A DNA stretch of 47,487 nt from Bacteroidales bacterium (lineage in GTDB: Bacteria > Bacteroidota > Bacteroidia > Bacteroidales > UBA932), in the NCBI GenBank assembly GCA_016293535.1, contig JAEDEB010000012.1, forward strand, positions 1-47,487. The letters run 5' to 3'. Within the stretch, counting starts at the first letter, position 1. Each line of letters begins with the position of its first letter. The translations under genes and the position numbers were made by a program. Below, one piece after another: positions 40,613 through 47,487 of the stretch. The notes below the pieces were generated by a model, which made no database searches, was not told the origin of the DNA, and saw only the letters and a program-made list of their open reading frames with translations.

Positions 40613-41623
40613 ATGATTGAAAAAAATATGATCAGACTGACGCACATTATCATTGCAGCCCTGCTTCTGACTATGCCGCAGGGCGTCGCAGGAGGCAATT
40701 CCCACCGAAACGGAAACAGAGGCGTAAACATAAAAGGAAACAGCGATGGCCGGATGATAGTCATCAGTTCGGAACATCTCCGCTGTGACGACACCCTGCT
40801 CGTCTTCTCCCCTTCAGGAAAGGAAAAGGCCCGTGACCTGCCCGTGCTTTTCCTGCTCCACGGATGGAGCGGAAACTACACGGACTGGAGCCGCAACAAG
40901 GACCTCCAGAAACTTGCCGACCTCAACGGATTCAGAATCATCTGCCCAGACGGGTTCTATGACAGCTGGTATGTGGACAATGCGGATCCCGGGAAGATGC
41001 AGTGGAGAAAGTTCTTCTGGGAGGAACTGTGGCCGGAGGCCGACAGGATGTTCGGTCTGAATGCGGACAGGACCTTCATTGACGGGTTGTCGATGGGCGG
41101 ACACGGTGCGATGAACATATTCCTGGACAGGCCCGACCTTTTCCGCGGTGCAGGGTCCATGAGCGGAGTCCTTGACCTCAGGTCTTCCGGCGGCTCCCGG
41201 GAAAGGATTGCGGAAATCCTGGGCGGCAGGGACATAACTGACGAAGTATGCACCCGTCAGTCTGCAATCAACCGCCTCGACCGCATCGCCCTCTTCTGCC
41301 CTTCTTCCGCCGCCGCGAAAGCCGCCGCTGAAAACGCCGCCGACAACTCCGCCGACAACTCCGCCGCGGGACCGGACTCGGCGACGACCGGGAAGGACGC
41401 GGGAAAGAAACTGCTGGTCGTGACCTGCGGGCAGCAGGACACCCGTTTCTTCGAGGCTGCGAAGGATTTCGTGGAGAAATGCACGGAACTGAACATTCGA
41501 CACATATCAATGTTCAGCCCGGCCAGGCACCGCTGGCCTTACTGGTGCTGGGTGATTGACCAGCACCTCAACTGGTTCCGTCAGGAAATCTGCGGCGAGG
41601 GCATAGGAGAAGGAGAACGCTGA
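40613..41623 (+). CDS. Secreted alpha/beta-hydrolase, esterase D/FrmB-like
   Basis: An N-terminal signal peptide (IRLTHIIIAALLLTMPQGVA) points to export to the periplasm or beyond. The domain is a PF00756-like esterase: LLHGWSGNYTDW, then the nucleophile elbow GLSMGGHGA with Ser160, the acidic residue in CGQQDTRF and the late His in ARHRWPYW. Relatives hydrolyse acetyl or feruloyl esters on glycans or S-formylglutathione; the substrate is unknown here. An Ala/Asp/Asn-rich insert (AAAKAAAENAADNSADNSAA, about residue 238 on) contains a 12-bp tandem repeat and is likely a disordered loop. The start may be ATG 40628. It ends 11 nt before the convergent aroC stop. Confidence 0.82.
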   Translation: MIEKNMIRLTHIIIAALLLTMPQGVAGGNSHRNGNRGVNIKGNSDGRMIVISSEHLRCDDTLLVFSPSGKEKARDLPVLFLLHGWSGNYTDWSRNKDLQKLADLNGFRIICPDGFYDSWYVDNADPGKMQWRKFFWEELWPEADRMFGLNADRTFIDGLSMGGHGAMNIFLDRPDLFRGAGSMSGVLDLRSSGGSRERIAEILGGRDITDEVCTRQSAINRLDRIALFCPSSAAAKAAAENAADNSADNSAAGPDSATTGKDAGKKLLVVTCGQQDTRFFEAAKDFVEKCTELNIRHISMFSPARHRWPYWCWVIDQHLNWFRQEICGEGIGEGER

Positions 41624-41634
41624 GCCAAGCCTCA

Positions 41635-42684
41635 TCAGTCCTCCTCTTCCTCATCATCAGGAGGTATGATATTGGCGATCTCGGCATCGTAGATGAGCCC
41701 GAGGTCAGCGAGGACTATCGCGGTCATCGCCTCGACTATGACAGGAGTCCTCAACGCAAAGCACACGTCGTGGCGTCCCTTTATGGAGAAAGAATCGAGT
41801 TCTCCGGTCTTTAAATTCAATGTCGTCTGAGGCCGGCTTATGCTTGCAGTAGGCTTGAATGCCACCCTGAAGACAATCGGGGCCGAATTTGTTAGTCCAC
41901 CGTTGATTCCGCCGGCGCCGTTCTTGAGCGGAACGCCGTCCGTGCCTATTGGATCGTTATGTTCCGAGCCTCTCATCCGGGCCGCCTCGAATCCGTCTCC
42001 AAACTCTATTCCCCTTACTCCAGGGATGGCGAATATGGCGTGGGAGAGACAGGACTCCACGGAATCCCAGAACGGCTCACCGATTCCGGGGATCATCGAG
42101 TCCACGGTACATTCCACTATGCCTCCGAGAGAATCCCCCTCAGAGCCGGCCTTGCGCAGGGCATTGATAACTTCGGGGTCGTTCTTGGCGTGGGCCGGGA
42201 TGCGCGGCTTGACTCCGCCCACCTCAATCAGTTCGGCGCTCACAGTGGCTTTGCCCAGAATCCTCTTCGCAATGTTTCCAGCAGCCACTATCGGAAGCGT
42301 CAGCCTTCCGGAGAAATGTCCTCCGCCGCTGATGTCAGTATAGCCGTCGGTCTTGACGATGGACACGAAATCGGCGTGCCCCGGCCGCGGATGGTCAAGC
42401 AGTTCATCGTAGTCCTTGGAATGGACGTTCTTGTTGAGGAACAGTATGGTCAGCGGAGCTCCGGTTGCACGGCCGCAGAATTCTCCGGAAACGATGATGG
42501 GTTCATCCTCCTCGCGCCGTGGGGTCGTGCCAAGTCCCCCGCTCTTGCGGCGGGAAATGTCCTTTTTCATATCCTCGATGTCGATGAGCGTTCCCGGCGG
42601 CACACCGTCGATGGTGCATCCTACCATGGGGCCGTGGGATTCGCCGAATATCGAAACCCGGAATATTCTACCGAAACTGTTCAT
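41635..42684 (-). CDS. aroC: Chorismate synthase
   Basis: AroC converts 5-enolpyruvylshikimate-3-phosphate to chorismate with reduced FMN. The 349-residue protein begins FRVSIFGESHGPMVGCTIDG, then has IDIEDMKKDISRRKSGG, RPGHADF, DISGGGHFSGRLT and the late SRPQTTLNL and GRHDVC motifs, all standard for AroC. The C-terminus ends in an acidic run (PPDDEEEED). Its start is 2 nt from the stop of the aroD-aroA fusion gene, so the three aro genes are one operon. Confidence 0.96.
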   Translation of the reverse strand: MNSFGRIFRVSIFGESHGPMVGCTIDGVPPGTLIDIEDMKKDISRRKSGGLGTTPRREEDEPIIVSGEFCGRATGAPLTILFLNKNVHSKDYDELLDHPRPGHADFVSIVKTDGYTDISGGGHFSGRLTLPIVAAGNIAKRILGKATVSAELIEVGGVKPRIPAHAKNDPEVINALRKAGSEGDSLGGIVECTVDSMIPGIGEPFWDSVESCLSHAIFAIPGVRGIEFGDGFEAARMRGSEHNDPIGTDGVPLKNGAGGINGGLTNSAPIVFRVAFKPTASISRPQTTLNLKTGELDSFSIKGRHDVCFALRTPVIVEAMTAIVLADLGLIYDAEIANIIPPDDEEEED

Positions 42685-42686
42685 TG

Positions 42687-44693
42687 TTATAACTGATTGA
42701 AGATTTCATTGAAGCGTGGGAAGGACTTGGCAACGCAGGATTCGTCGTCGATGAGTATAGGAGAATCCGCGCCGAGGGAGGCGACCTTGAGCGCCATCAC
42801 CATCCTGTGGTCGTGGCTCGAGGTATAGCTGCCGCCCTTGAGAAGATTGCCCGTCAGAAGGCGCTGGGCGAGGGAGTGTCCTATGATTATGAGTTCGTCC
42901 CCCTCGATTCCGCAGTCCACGCCCATCTTGTCGAGCATATCGAGTATGGCCTGACCGCGGTCGCTCTCCTTGTGGGCGAGACGGCTGACTCCCTTGATGT
43001 GGTTCTCTCCCTGGCAGAAGGCCGCGAGCACCGCAACGATTGGGAAGAGGTCGGGGCAGTTGGTGCAGTCCGTCCTGAACGCCGAAAGCGGAGCCCTGCA
43101 GACGTGGATGGTGCCGGTGTCTCCGTCAAGCTGTGAAAGGCTGGCGCCCGCGTCCATGAGTATGTCCATAATCGAAAGATCAGCCTGCAGGGAACGGGTG
43201 TCGAGACCGTCTATCTCCACGCTGCCGAACAATGCGCCCGCAACGAGGAAGTTCGCCGCGGCGCTCCAGTCCCCTTCGAGGGCTATGTCCGCAGCCTTGT
43301 ACCTCTGACCTCCGCGTATCTTGAACTGAATCTCGTTGCAGAGCGACCAGTCGCCGCCCGACTCCATGAACTCGCGGCCGCCGAGCATATCGTTCGAGGT
43401 CTTGATGCCGAACTTCTTGAGCACCTCGAGGGTTATGAACATATATGGTATGCTCTTGGGGTCGTGGACGGCGAGGGTGGTGTTCTTCTGCGCAAACGGC
43501 AGGGCCATCACCAGTCCGGACACAAGCTGGGAACCGTATTTCCCGAGTACATCGACCTTCCCCGTCGAGAGGGGGCCCTCCACTGTGAGAGGAACGTAGC
43601 AGCCGCTCGAAGCCGCATCCGCGTCGCGGTCAGGAAGCGGGTCGGAAACCACCTTTGCTCCAAATGAAGACATTATGGCAGGCACCCCGTCGAGCGAGCG
43701 TCTAAGAAGGGTTTTCTCGCCGGTGATATGGACCGGACCATTGCCCAGCTGGGCAGCAAGCGGAATCATCAGCCTCGTAAGAAGTCCCGACTCTCCAACG
43801 TGGACCTCGCTGACAGGAAGACCCCGGCCATCGACTCCTGCGGATATGCCCTTGACGGTCAGGACTCCGTCCTCGCCGACGTTGACCTCCGCACCCATGG
43901 ACCTGGCCACCGCAATCGCCGATTCGCTGTCCTCGCAAGGGGAATAAGCGCTGAGGCGCGACTCTCCGTCCGCAAGGGCCGCAGCGATGACCGCACGCTG
44001 GGCGAAACTCTTCGAGGCCGGCATGCGCAGACCGTCGGCGCAGATGAACTCGCGGCCTCCATAGAGCTGAGCTTCCATATCGGATGCCACCCACTGTCCC
44101 GGAGCCGCCGATTCCTCCTCGGAATATGCCGCATAGGTGTACGGCGCTCCGCAGGCGAGACATTCCATACGGGAGGACTTTCCCGCTTCACCCATACAGA
44201 AGGCAAGCAGGCCATAAGCTTCATAGCTGTCGTAAAGGGAAAGCACGCGGGAAGCATCTTCCGCACTGCGGGCCGTCGTGACAAGCTTCACCATATCGGC
44301 TCCGTGATAGCGGCACTTGTCCACTATGGCCTTGAGAGCCTCCGTGGAGTCGGTCCCTTCGAAATCGTGGTATGAACGGATAAAGACGGCGCCGTTGTCA
44401 TGGGCAGCCTCCCGGACTCTCTTGGACATCTGCTTCGGGGCGCCCAGTTCCACATCCACGAAACTCGCTCCCGCCTCCACTGCGGCTATGAGCCTCTTCT
44501 CCGCCAGATCGGCGCTTATCTCCCCTCCTATGCGACAGGTAGCCACAAGGGGTATGTCCGTCTCGGTGAAAAGATCCTCTATCTCACGGAGTGAGAGCTT
44601 GCAGCTGTCGAGCCGTATCTCCGCCATCTCGCACTCGGCGAGGGCTTCGAAAAGTTCATCTATATTGCGGTTCTGCAGTACTGTACAAATCAT
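42687..44693 (-). CDS. AroD-AroA fusion: type I 3-dehydroquinate dehydratase plus EPSP synthase
   Basis: One 668-residue protein covers two non-adjacent shikimate steps. Residues 1 to about 210 are a type I dehydroquinase: AEIRLDSC, VATCRIGGE, the catalytic His in IRSYHDFE and the Schiff-base Lys in MVKLVTTA. From about residue 220 an EPSP synthase follows: PASKSFAQRAVIAAAL, LEGDWSAAANFLVAGAL, HKESDRGQAI and DHRMVMALKVA. At the site of the usual NAGTAMRPL the sequence reads GESGLLTRLM, a variant. Start at ATG 44693 (MICTVLQNRN), the usual DHQase N-terminus; 44747 is also open. aroB is upstream and aroC downstream. Confidence 0.92.
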   Translation of the reverse strand: MICTVLQNRNIDELFEALAECEMAEIRLDSCKLSLREIEDLFTETDIPLVATCRIGGEISADLAEKRLIAAVEAGASFVDVELGAPKQMSKRVREAAHDNGAVFIRSYHDFEGTDSTEALKAIVDKCRYHGADMVKLVTTARSAEDASRVLSLYDSYEAYGLLAFCMGEAGKSSRMECLACGAPYTYAAYSEEESAAPGQWVASDMEAQLYGGREFICADGLRMPASKSFAQRAVIAAALADGESRLSAYSPCEDSESAIAVARSMGAEVNVGEDGVLTVKGISAGVDGRGLPVSEVHVGESGLLTRLMIPLAAQLGNGPVHITGEKTLLRRSLDGVPAIMSSFGAKVVSDPLPDRDADAASSGCYVPLTVEGPLSTGKVDVLGKYGSQLVSGLVMALPFAQKNTTLAVHDPKSIPYMFITLEVLKKFGIKTSNDMLGGREFMESGGDWSLCNEIQFKIRGGQRYKAADIALEGDWSAAANFLVAGALFGSVEIDGLDTRSLQADLSIMDILMDAGASLSQLDGDTGTIHVCRAPLSAFRTDCTNCPDLFPIVAVLAAFCQGENHIKGVSRLAHKESDRGQAILDMLDKMGVDCGIEGDELIIIGHSLAQRLLTGNLLKGGSYTSSHDHRMVMALKVASLGADSPILIDDESCVAKSFPRFNEIFNQL

Positions 44694-44745
44694 ATTTCTT
44701 TTATCTCGGGTTTCACCAGCCGCTCGGCTTGCGAAACAAAATTTC

Positions 44746-44815
44746 AATCTCAGGCTAGGTCGGCTATTTTCAGGTTCTGTAATCTCAGGCCAGGTCGGCT
44801 ATTTTCAGGTTCTGC
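44746..44815. repeat. 35-bp tandem duplication at the aroB 3' end
   Basis: Copies 44746-44780 and 44781-44815 differ at two positions only. The second copy holds the last codons (NLKIADLA) and stop of aroB; the first repeats them after the stop. It fills part of the 91-nt gap before the aroD-aroA fusion gene. A recent duplication with little effect on the protein. Confidence 0.95.
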
Positions 44816-45828
44816 ACAGGGGTGTCGCCGATTGCCCGGACAAGGACAAAATGGACGCTGTCCCCCTGGGCCTTCTTGTCGTGTCCCATAGCCTCCTTGA
44901 GGCTCTCGAGCGGATACGGACACTCCGTCGGGAGTCCTGCCCGGCGCAGGTCGGCCTCTATCTTGTCGGCGAGTCCGCCGGGGGCTATGCCCAGTTTCTC
45001 CGAAAGTCTCGCAGCCATCACCATTCCCATTGCAACCGCCTCTCCGTGGTGTATGTTTCCGGCCTCGCTCTGGGACAGATGTTCTATTGCGTGGGCGAAG
45101 GTATGTCCGAGGTTGAGCTTGCGCCTTTCCCCGCCTTCGCGGAAGTCGCGTTCCACAATGCCGGTCTTGACCGCCACGGCCGCCTTTACGATTTCCATCA
45201 GTTCGGGGTCATCGGTGCCCGTCTTCCCTGCGGAGAAGCTGCCGAAATAGTCAACTGCCCTCTCATACCAGCCTCCGTCGCTGATGATGAACGACTTGAG
45301 CACCTCGGCGGCACCGCAGACCAACTCCCGTTCAGGGAGGCCCGAAAGGGACTTAGGGGAAATGAACGTGAACACGGGAAGCGTGAATGTGCCCACCATA
45401 TTCTTGTAGGAGTGGAGATTGACCCCCGTCTTTCCGCCCACGGCCGCATCGACCTGCGCGAGGAGGGTCGTAGGTATGTATGCACAAGGAATTCCGCGTT
45501 CATAGACGGATGCGGCGAATCCGACAATGTCGGTCGCTATTCCACCTCCCACCGCGAGCACGATGGACCCGGCACGGTCAGCACTGTTCTCGAGCAGCCA
45601 TGAGCATATACGTCCGGCCGTATCGAGGGTCTTGTTCTCTTCGCCAAGACGCAGAGCAAGGCAGCCCCGGAGTTTCGCTTCGGCCCCGGAATCCTGACGG
45701 ATGGCGGGAAGGATGCCTGACTCCATAATGTGACTGACGTTGGAGTCATAGACCACGAAAACGGACTGATACGGCTCGAGGAGGGCCGGAAGGGTTGAGA
45801 ATGTATTGCAGAAGACTGTGCCTTTCAT
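44785..45828 (-). CDS. aroB: 3-dehydroquinate synthase
   Basis: AroB makes 3-dehydroquinate from DAHP using NAD and a divalent metal. Conserved sites: VVYDSNVSHIM, the NAD-binding VLAVGGGIATDIVGFAASVY, RGIPCAYIPTTLLAQVDAAV, GGKTGVNL, then the metal ligands in CGAAEVLKSFII, NLGHTFAHAIEHL and HHGEAVAMGM. The length of 347 residues is normal. The ATG at 45828 (MKGTVFCNTF) is preferred over 45846. It is the first gene of the aro operon and is divergent from the tRNA-Leu gene. Confidence 0.95.
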   Translation of the reverse strand: MKGTVFCNTFSTLPALLEPYQSVFVVYDSNVSHIMESGILPAIRQDSGAEAKLRGCLALRLGEENKTLDTAGRICSWLLENSADRAGSIVLAVGGGIATDIVGFAASVYERGIPCAYIPTTLLAQVDAAVGGKTGVNLHSYKNMVGTFTLPVFTFISPKSLSGLPERELVCGAAEVLKSFIISDGGWYERAVDYFGSFSAGKTGTDDPELMEIVKAAVAVKTGIVERDFREGGERRKLNLGHTFAHAIEHLSQSEAGNIHHGEAVAMGMVMAARLSEKLGIAPGGLADKIEADLRRAGLPTECPYPLESLKEAMGHDKKAQGDSVHFVLVRAIGDTPVQNLKIADLA

Positions 45829-45928
45829 ATTCCAAAAGTTCGTCACCTGGACATTTTGGGTGACGGATTTCCCAGCAAAAGTTCGTTATACGGTCCTCTG
45901 ACAAGCAGATGGGGACGGACCGGAATTA

Positions 45929-45936
45929 CAAAAATA
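45929..45936 (-). promoter_or_regulatory. -7 promoter box candidate for the aro operon
   Basis: The minus strand reads TATTTTTG, matching TAnnTTTG, about 100 nt upstream of aroB. A second match, TAGGTTTG on the minus strand at 45984-45991, is also possible but would overlap the tRNA gene start region. Neither has a clear -33 box. Confidence 0.4.
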
Positions 45937-45952
45937 GAAAAAATACAGTCAT

Positions 45953-45983
45953 TTTGAAATTCAGAAAAATGAGCATACCTTTG
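45953..45983 (+). promoter_or_regulatory. Promoter of the tRNA-Leu gene
   Basis: TTTG at 45953-45956 and TACCTTTG at 45976-45983, 19 bp apart, match the full Bacteroidota promoter. The -7 box ends 11 nt before the mature tRNA start, so the primary transcript needs little 5' trimming. Confidence 0.75.
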
Positions 45984-45994
45984 CAAACCTACCG

Positions 45995-46076
45995 GCCCAG
46001 ATGGCGGAATCGGTAGACGCGTTGGTCTCAAACACCAATGCCGCAAGGCGTGCCGGTTCGATCCCGGCTCTGGGTA
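45995..46076 (+). tRNA. tRNA-Leu (anticodon CAA)
   Basis: The acceptor arm GCCCAGA (45995-46001) pairs with TCTGGGT (46069-46075) with one G-U, and A73 follows. The D-arm contains CGGAATCGGTAGACGCG. The anticodon stem TTGGT/ACCAA encloses the loop CTCAAAC, giving anticodon CAA for Leu. A class II long variable arm (TGCCGCAAGGCG) and the T-arm CCGGTTCGATCCCGG are present. CCA is not encoded. The gene has its own promoter and terminator. Confidence 0.95.
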
Positions 46077-46081
46077 CAATT

Positions 46082-46120
46082 ATCCCCCATAGAGATAGGT
46101 CTATGGGGGATTTGCTTTTT
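46082..46120 (+). terminator. Rho-independent terminator after tRNA-Leu
   Basis: A perfect 12-bp stem ATCCCCCATAGA (46082-46093) and TCTATGGGGGAT (46100-46111) with a 6-nt loop is followed by TTGCTTTTT. It ends the tRNA transcript. Confidence 0.9.
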
Positions 46121-46149
46121 CTTAGGGATTGTCGTTTAATGTTTTTGCA

Positions 46150-47448
46150 TTAATCTTTTAAACACCCTATCGGAACAACATAAACTCCATCCGCTCTACG
46201 ATAAGCATATTGTCCACCTGTCAGAATCATCAAGAATGACGGTGCCTTCATTCTCTGGCTGTCGATATCCTCTGAAAGTTCAATCAGATGCTTTGCGGCA
46301 TCTTCTTCCTCATTCTTGCCAAGCTTCACTTCAACGGCACCCCAGCGACCATCACGCAAGGCAACGACCAAGTCGCATTCAAGCTCATTCTTATCCCTGT
46401 AATGATACACCTCACCGTCCAATGCCTGAGCATAGACTCTTAGGTCGCGAGCACACAGATCCTCAAATAAGAAGCCGAAAGTCGGAAAATCTTTCAGCAA
46501 TCCTTGTGGGTTTGTTCCCATCAATGCAGCAGCAATGCTTGGATCGACAAAATGCCGCTTTGGAGCTGTTCTGATTTTTGTCTTTGATCTTAATGCTGGA
46601 GACCAAGCCGGCACATCATCCACGATAAATATTCTACGCAATGCTGACAAGTAAACAGCAAAGGTATTTGGCGAGATTGTCTGGTCTGTTGCCCTGACAT
46701 CTGCCATAATAGTCTCATTAGCAGCCATGGTAGATATATTTCTGGCATACGATTCGAGAAGTTTCCTTACTCTTGTTGTGTTCTTATCCACACCATCTAC
46801 TCGATGAACATCATAGTTTATAACTTCCTCGATATAGTTACGGGCCACTCTCAAAGCCGCCCTCTCCTTAAGTTTTGTACTTGCAGGCCAACCACCTCGA
46901 CACGTAGCATAAGCCAAGCCTTCAATTGTCAGGTCAGAAATAGCTGCAACATCAGCATCTCCCTCAAATAAGGAAGCAAGACTAACTTTACCATTAGACT
47001 CCTTCGATTCCCACAATGACATTGTTCGCATGCGCATTGGAGCAATCCTTCCGACCCCGCTATGCATTCTCTTCTCTTCCTCTTTAAGATTCTCATCGTC
47101 GTTCACATCTTTCGGAACAGCAGAACCAGTAAGAATAAACTGTCCGACATCACCCCGCATATCAACGGCATATCTAACGGCATCCCAAAGAACAGGAGCT
47201 TCGGCCCACTCGTCGATCAATCGTGGAGTCTCACCCTCCAATAGTAGCGATGGTTTAGTTGCAGCGATCTGTTTATAGTTAGCAGAATTATCTCGATCCT
47301 GCATAAACAAAGCACTTGCAGCAGCATGACGAGCTGTATATGTCTTACCACACCACTTGGCACCCTCTATCACAACAGCACCGGACGCTTCCAACTGTTC
47401 CTGTAACTCTACATCACATACTCTTGGTTTATAATCTTTAACTTCCAT
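46150..47448 (-). CDS. AAA ATPase with DUF4143 domain
   Basis: The protein (432 residues from ATG 47448) begins with the typical DUF4143-ATPase form MEVKDYKPRVCD. Walker A is GAKWCGKTYTARH at about residue 31-43, followed by LLEGETPRLIDEWAEAPVLW with the Walker B acidic pair and FILTGSAVP as sensor. The C-terminal DUF4143 part includes RRIFIVDDVPAWSPALRSK and HFVDPSIAAALMG, and the nuclease-like end has VYHYRDKNELECDLVVAL and WGAVEVKLG, resembling a PD-(D/E)XK-type core. Function is unknown; these genes are common, mobile-like accessory genes. It lies beside the tRNA-Leu gene and its upstream region reaches the window edge. Confidence 0.88.
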   Translation of the reverse strand: MEVKDYKPRVCDVELQEQLEASGAVVIEGAKWCGKTYTARHAAASALFMQDRDNSANYKQIAATKPSLLLEGETPRLIDEWAEAPVLWDAVRYAVDMRGDVGQFILTGSAVPKDVNDDENLKEEEKRMHSGVGRIAPMRMRTMSLWESKESNGKVSLASLFEGDADVAAISDLTIEGLAYATCRGGWPASTKLKERAALRVARNYIEEVINYDVHRVDGVDKNTTRVRKLLESYARNISTMAANETIMADVRATDQTISPNTFAVYLSALRRIFIVDDVPAWSPALRSKTKIRTAPKRHFVDPSIAAALMGTNPQGLLKDFPTFGFLFEDLCARDLRVYAQALDGEVYHYRDKNELECDLVVALRDGRWGAVEVKLGKNEEEDAAKHLIELSEDIDSQRMKAPSFLMILTGGQYAYRRADGVYVVPIGCLKD

Positions 47449-47487
47449 AGACAATTTGTTTATTAATAGCCATAGACAATTTGTTTA
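47445..47487. repeat. 18-bp direct repeat at the 5' end of the DUF4143 gene
   Basis: CCATAGACAATTTGTTTA occurs at 47445-47462 and again at 47470-47487, a 25-bp period that includes the gene start codon. The window stops at the end of the second copy, so more copies may follow. It may be a duplicated start region or an operator repeat. Confidence 0.7.

Noticed and set aside
45843..46079. 78-codon minus-strand open frame across the tRNA-Leu gene
   Set aside because: It is a typical antisense-tRNA artefact; the tRNA folds fully and has its own promoter and terminator.

Overview
This window looks like a chromosomal segment of a fairly GC-rich member of the Bacteroidales (phylum Bacteroidota). 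Three things point there. Several genes have a Bacteroidota-type -7 promoter box (TAnnTTTG), in two cases with a TTTG -33 box about 20 bp upstream. The gene content fits (AsnA-type asparagine synthetase, nucleoside kinase with the GPSSSGKT loop, DUF5674, DUF6088/AbiE, DUF4143). Coding regions are tight and mostly lack Shine-Dalgarno sequences. I cannot place it to genus; a high-GC Rikenellaceae-like or related lineage is a guess.

Layout. (1) 1-11.5 kb is a housekeeping block: deoxynucleoside kinase, an MBL-fold hydrolase with a Cys/Asp-rich tail, uvrA, a recJ - nucleoside kinase - amidohydrolase operon, lysS, asnA and a small HAD hydrolase. (2) 11.6-37.4 kb is a surface polysaccharide locus, almost all on the minus strand: wzc-like tyrosine autokinase, wza-like exporter, NTP_transf_5 protein, three GT4, two intact GT8, four GT2, an acyltransferase, a Wzy-like polymerase, two CDP-glycerol-transferase-like paralogues, two Wzx-like flippases, a pyruvyl transferase and an FrhB-like protein. 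One GT8 gene (30431-31323) is broken by a frameshift and an amber stop. The central part is clearly AT-rich against GC-rich flanks, which suggests assembly by transfer. No initiating sugar-phosphate transferase and no nucleotide-sugar gene is present. A two-gene DUF5674 unit sits inside the locus on the opposite strand. (3) 37.5-40.6 kb is a defence-like island: AbiEi-like antitoxin, AbiEii-like nucleotidyltransferase and a third, unrecognised gene carrying an Rx4H HEPN-like motif, behind a promoter overlapped by a 25-bp palindrome. (4) 40.6-45.8 kb holds a secreted esterase and the shikimate operon aroB - aroD/aroA fusion - aroC. (5) 46-47.5 kb holds tRNA-Leu(CAA) with its own promoter and terminator, and a DUF4143 ATPase.

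Most notable: a perfect 64-bp direct repeat (34958-35021 and 36083-36146), the 3' end of a CDP-glycerol-transferase-like gene, brackets a complete GT2 gene. Next to one copy lies a 27-nt scrap that matches a flippase coding sequence with only synonymous differences. This looks like a footprint of cassette recombination in the polysaccharide locus and a possible route to precise loss of the GT2 gene. At least six genes across the window also carry short in-frame tandem repeats that add low-complexity segments, which looks like a genome-wide tendency. I saw no insertion sequence, transposase, integrase, CRISPR array or rRNA.
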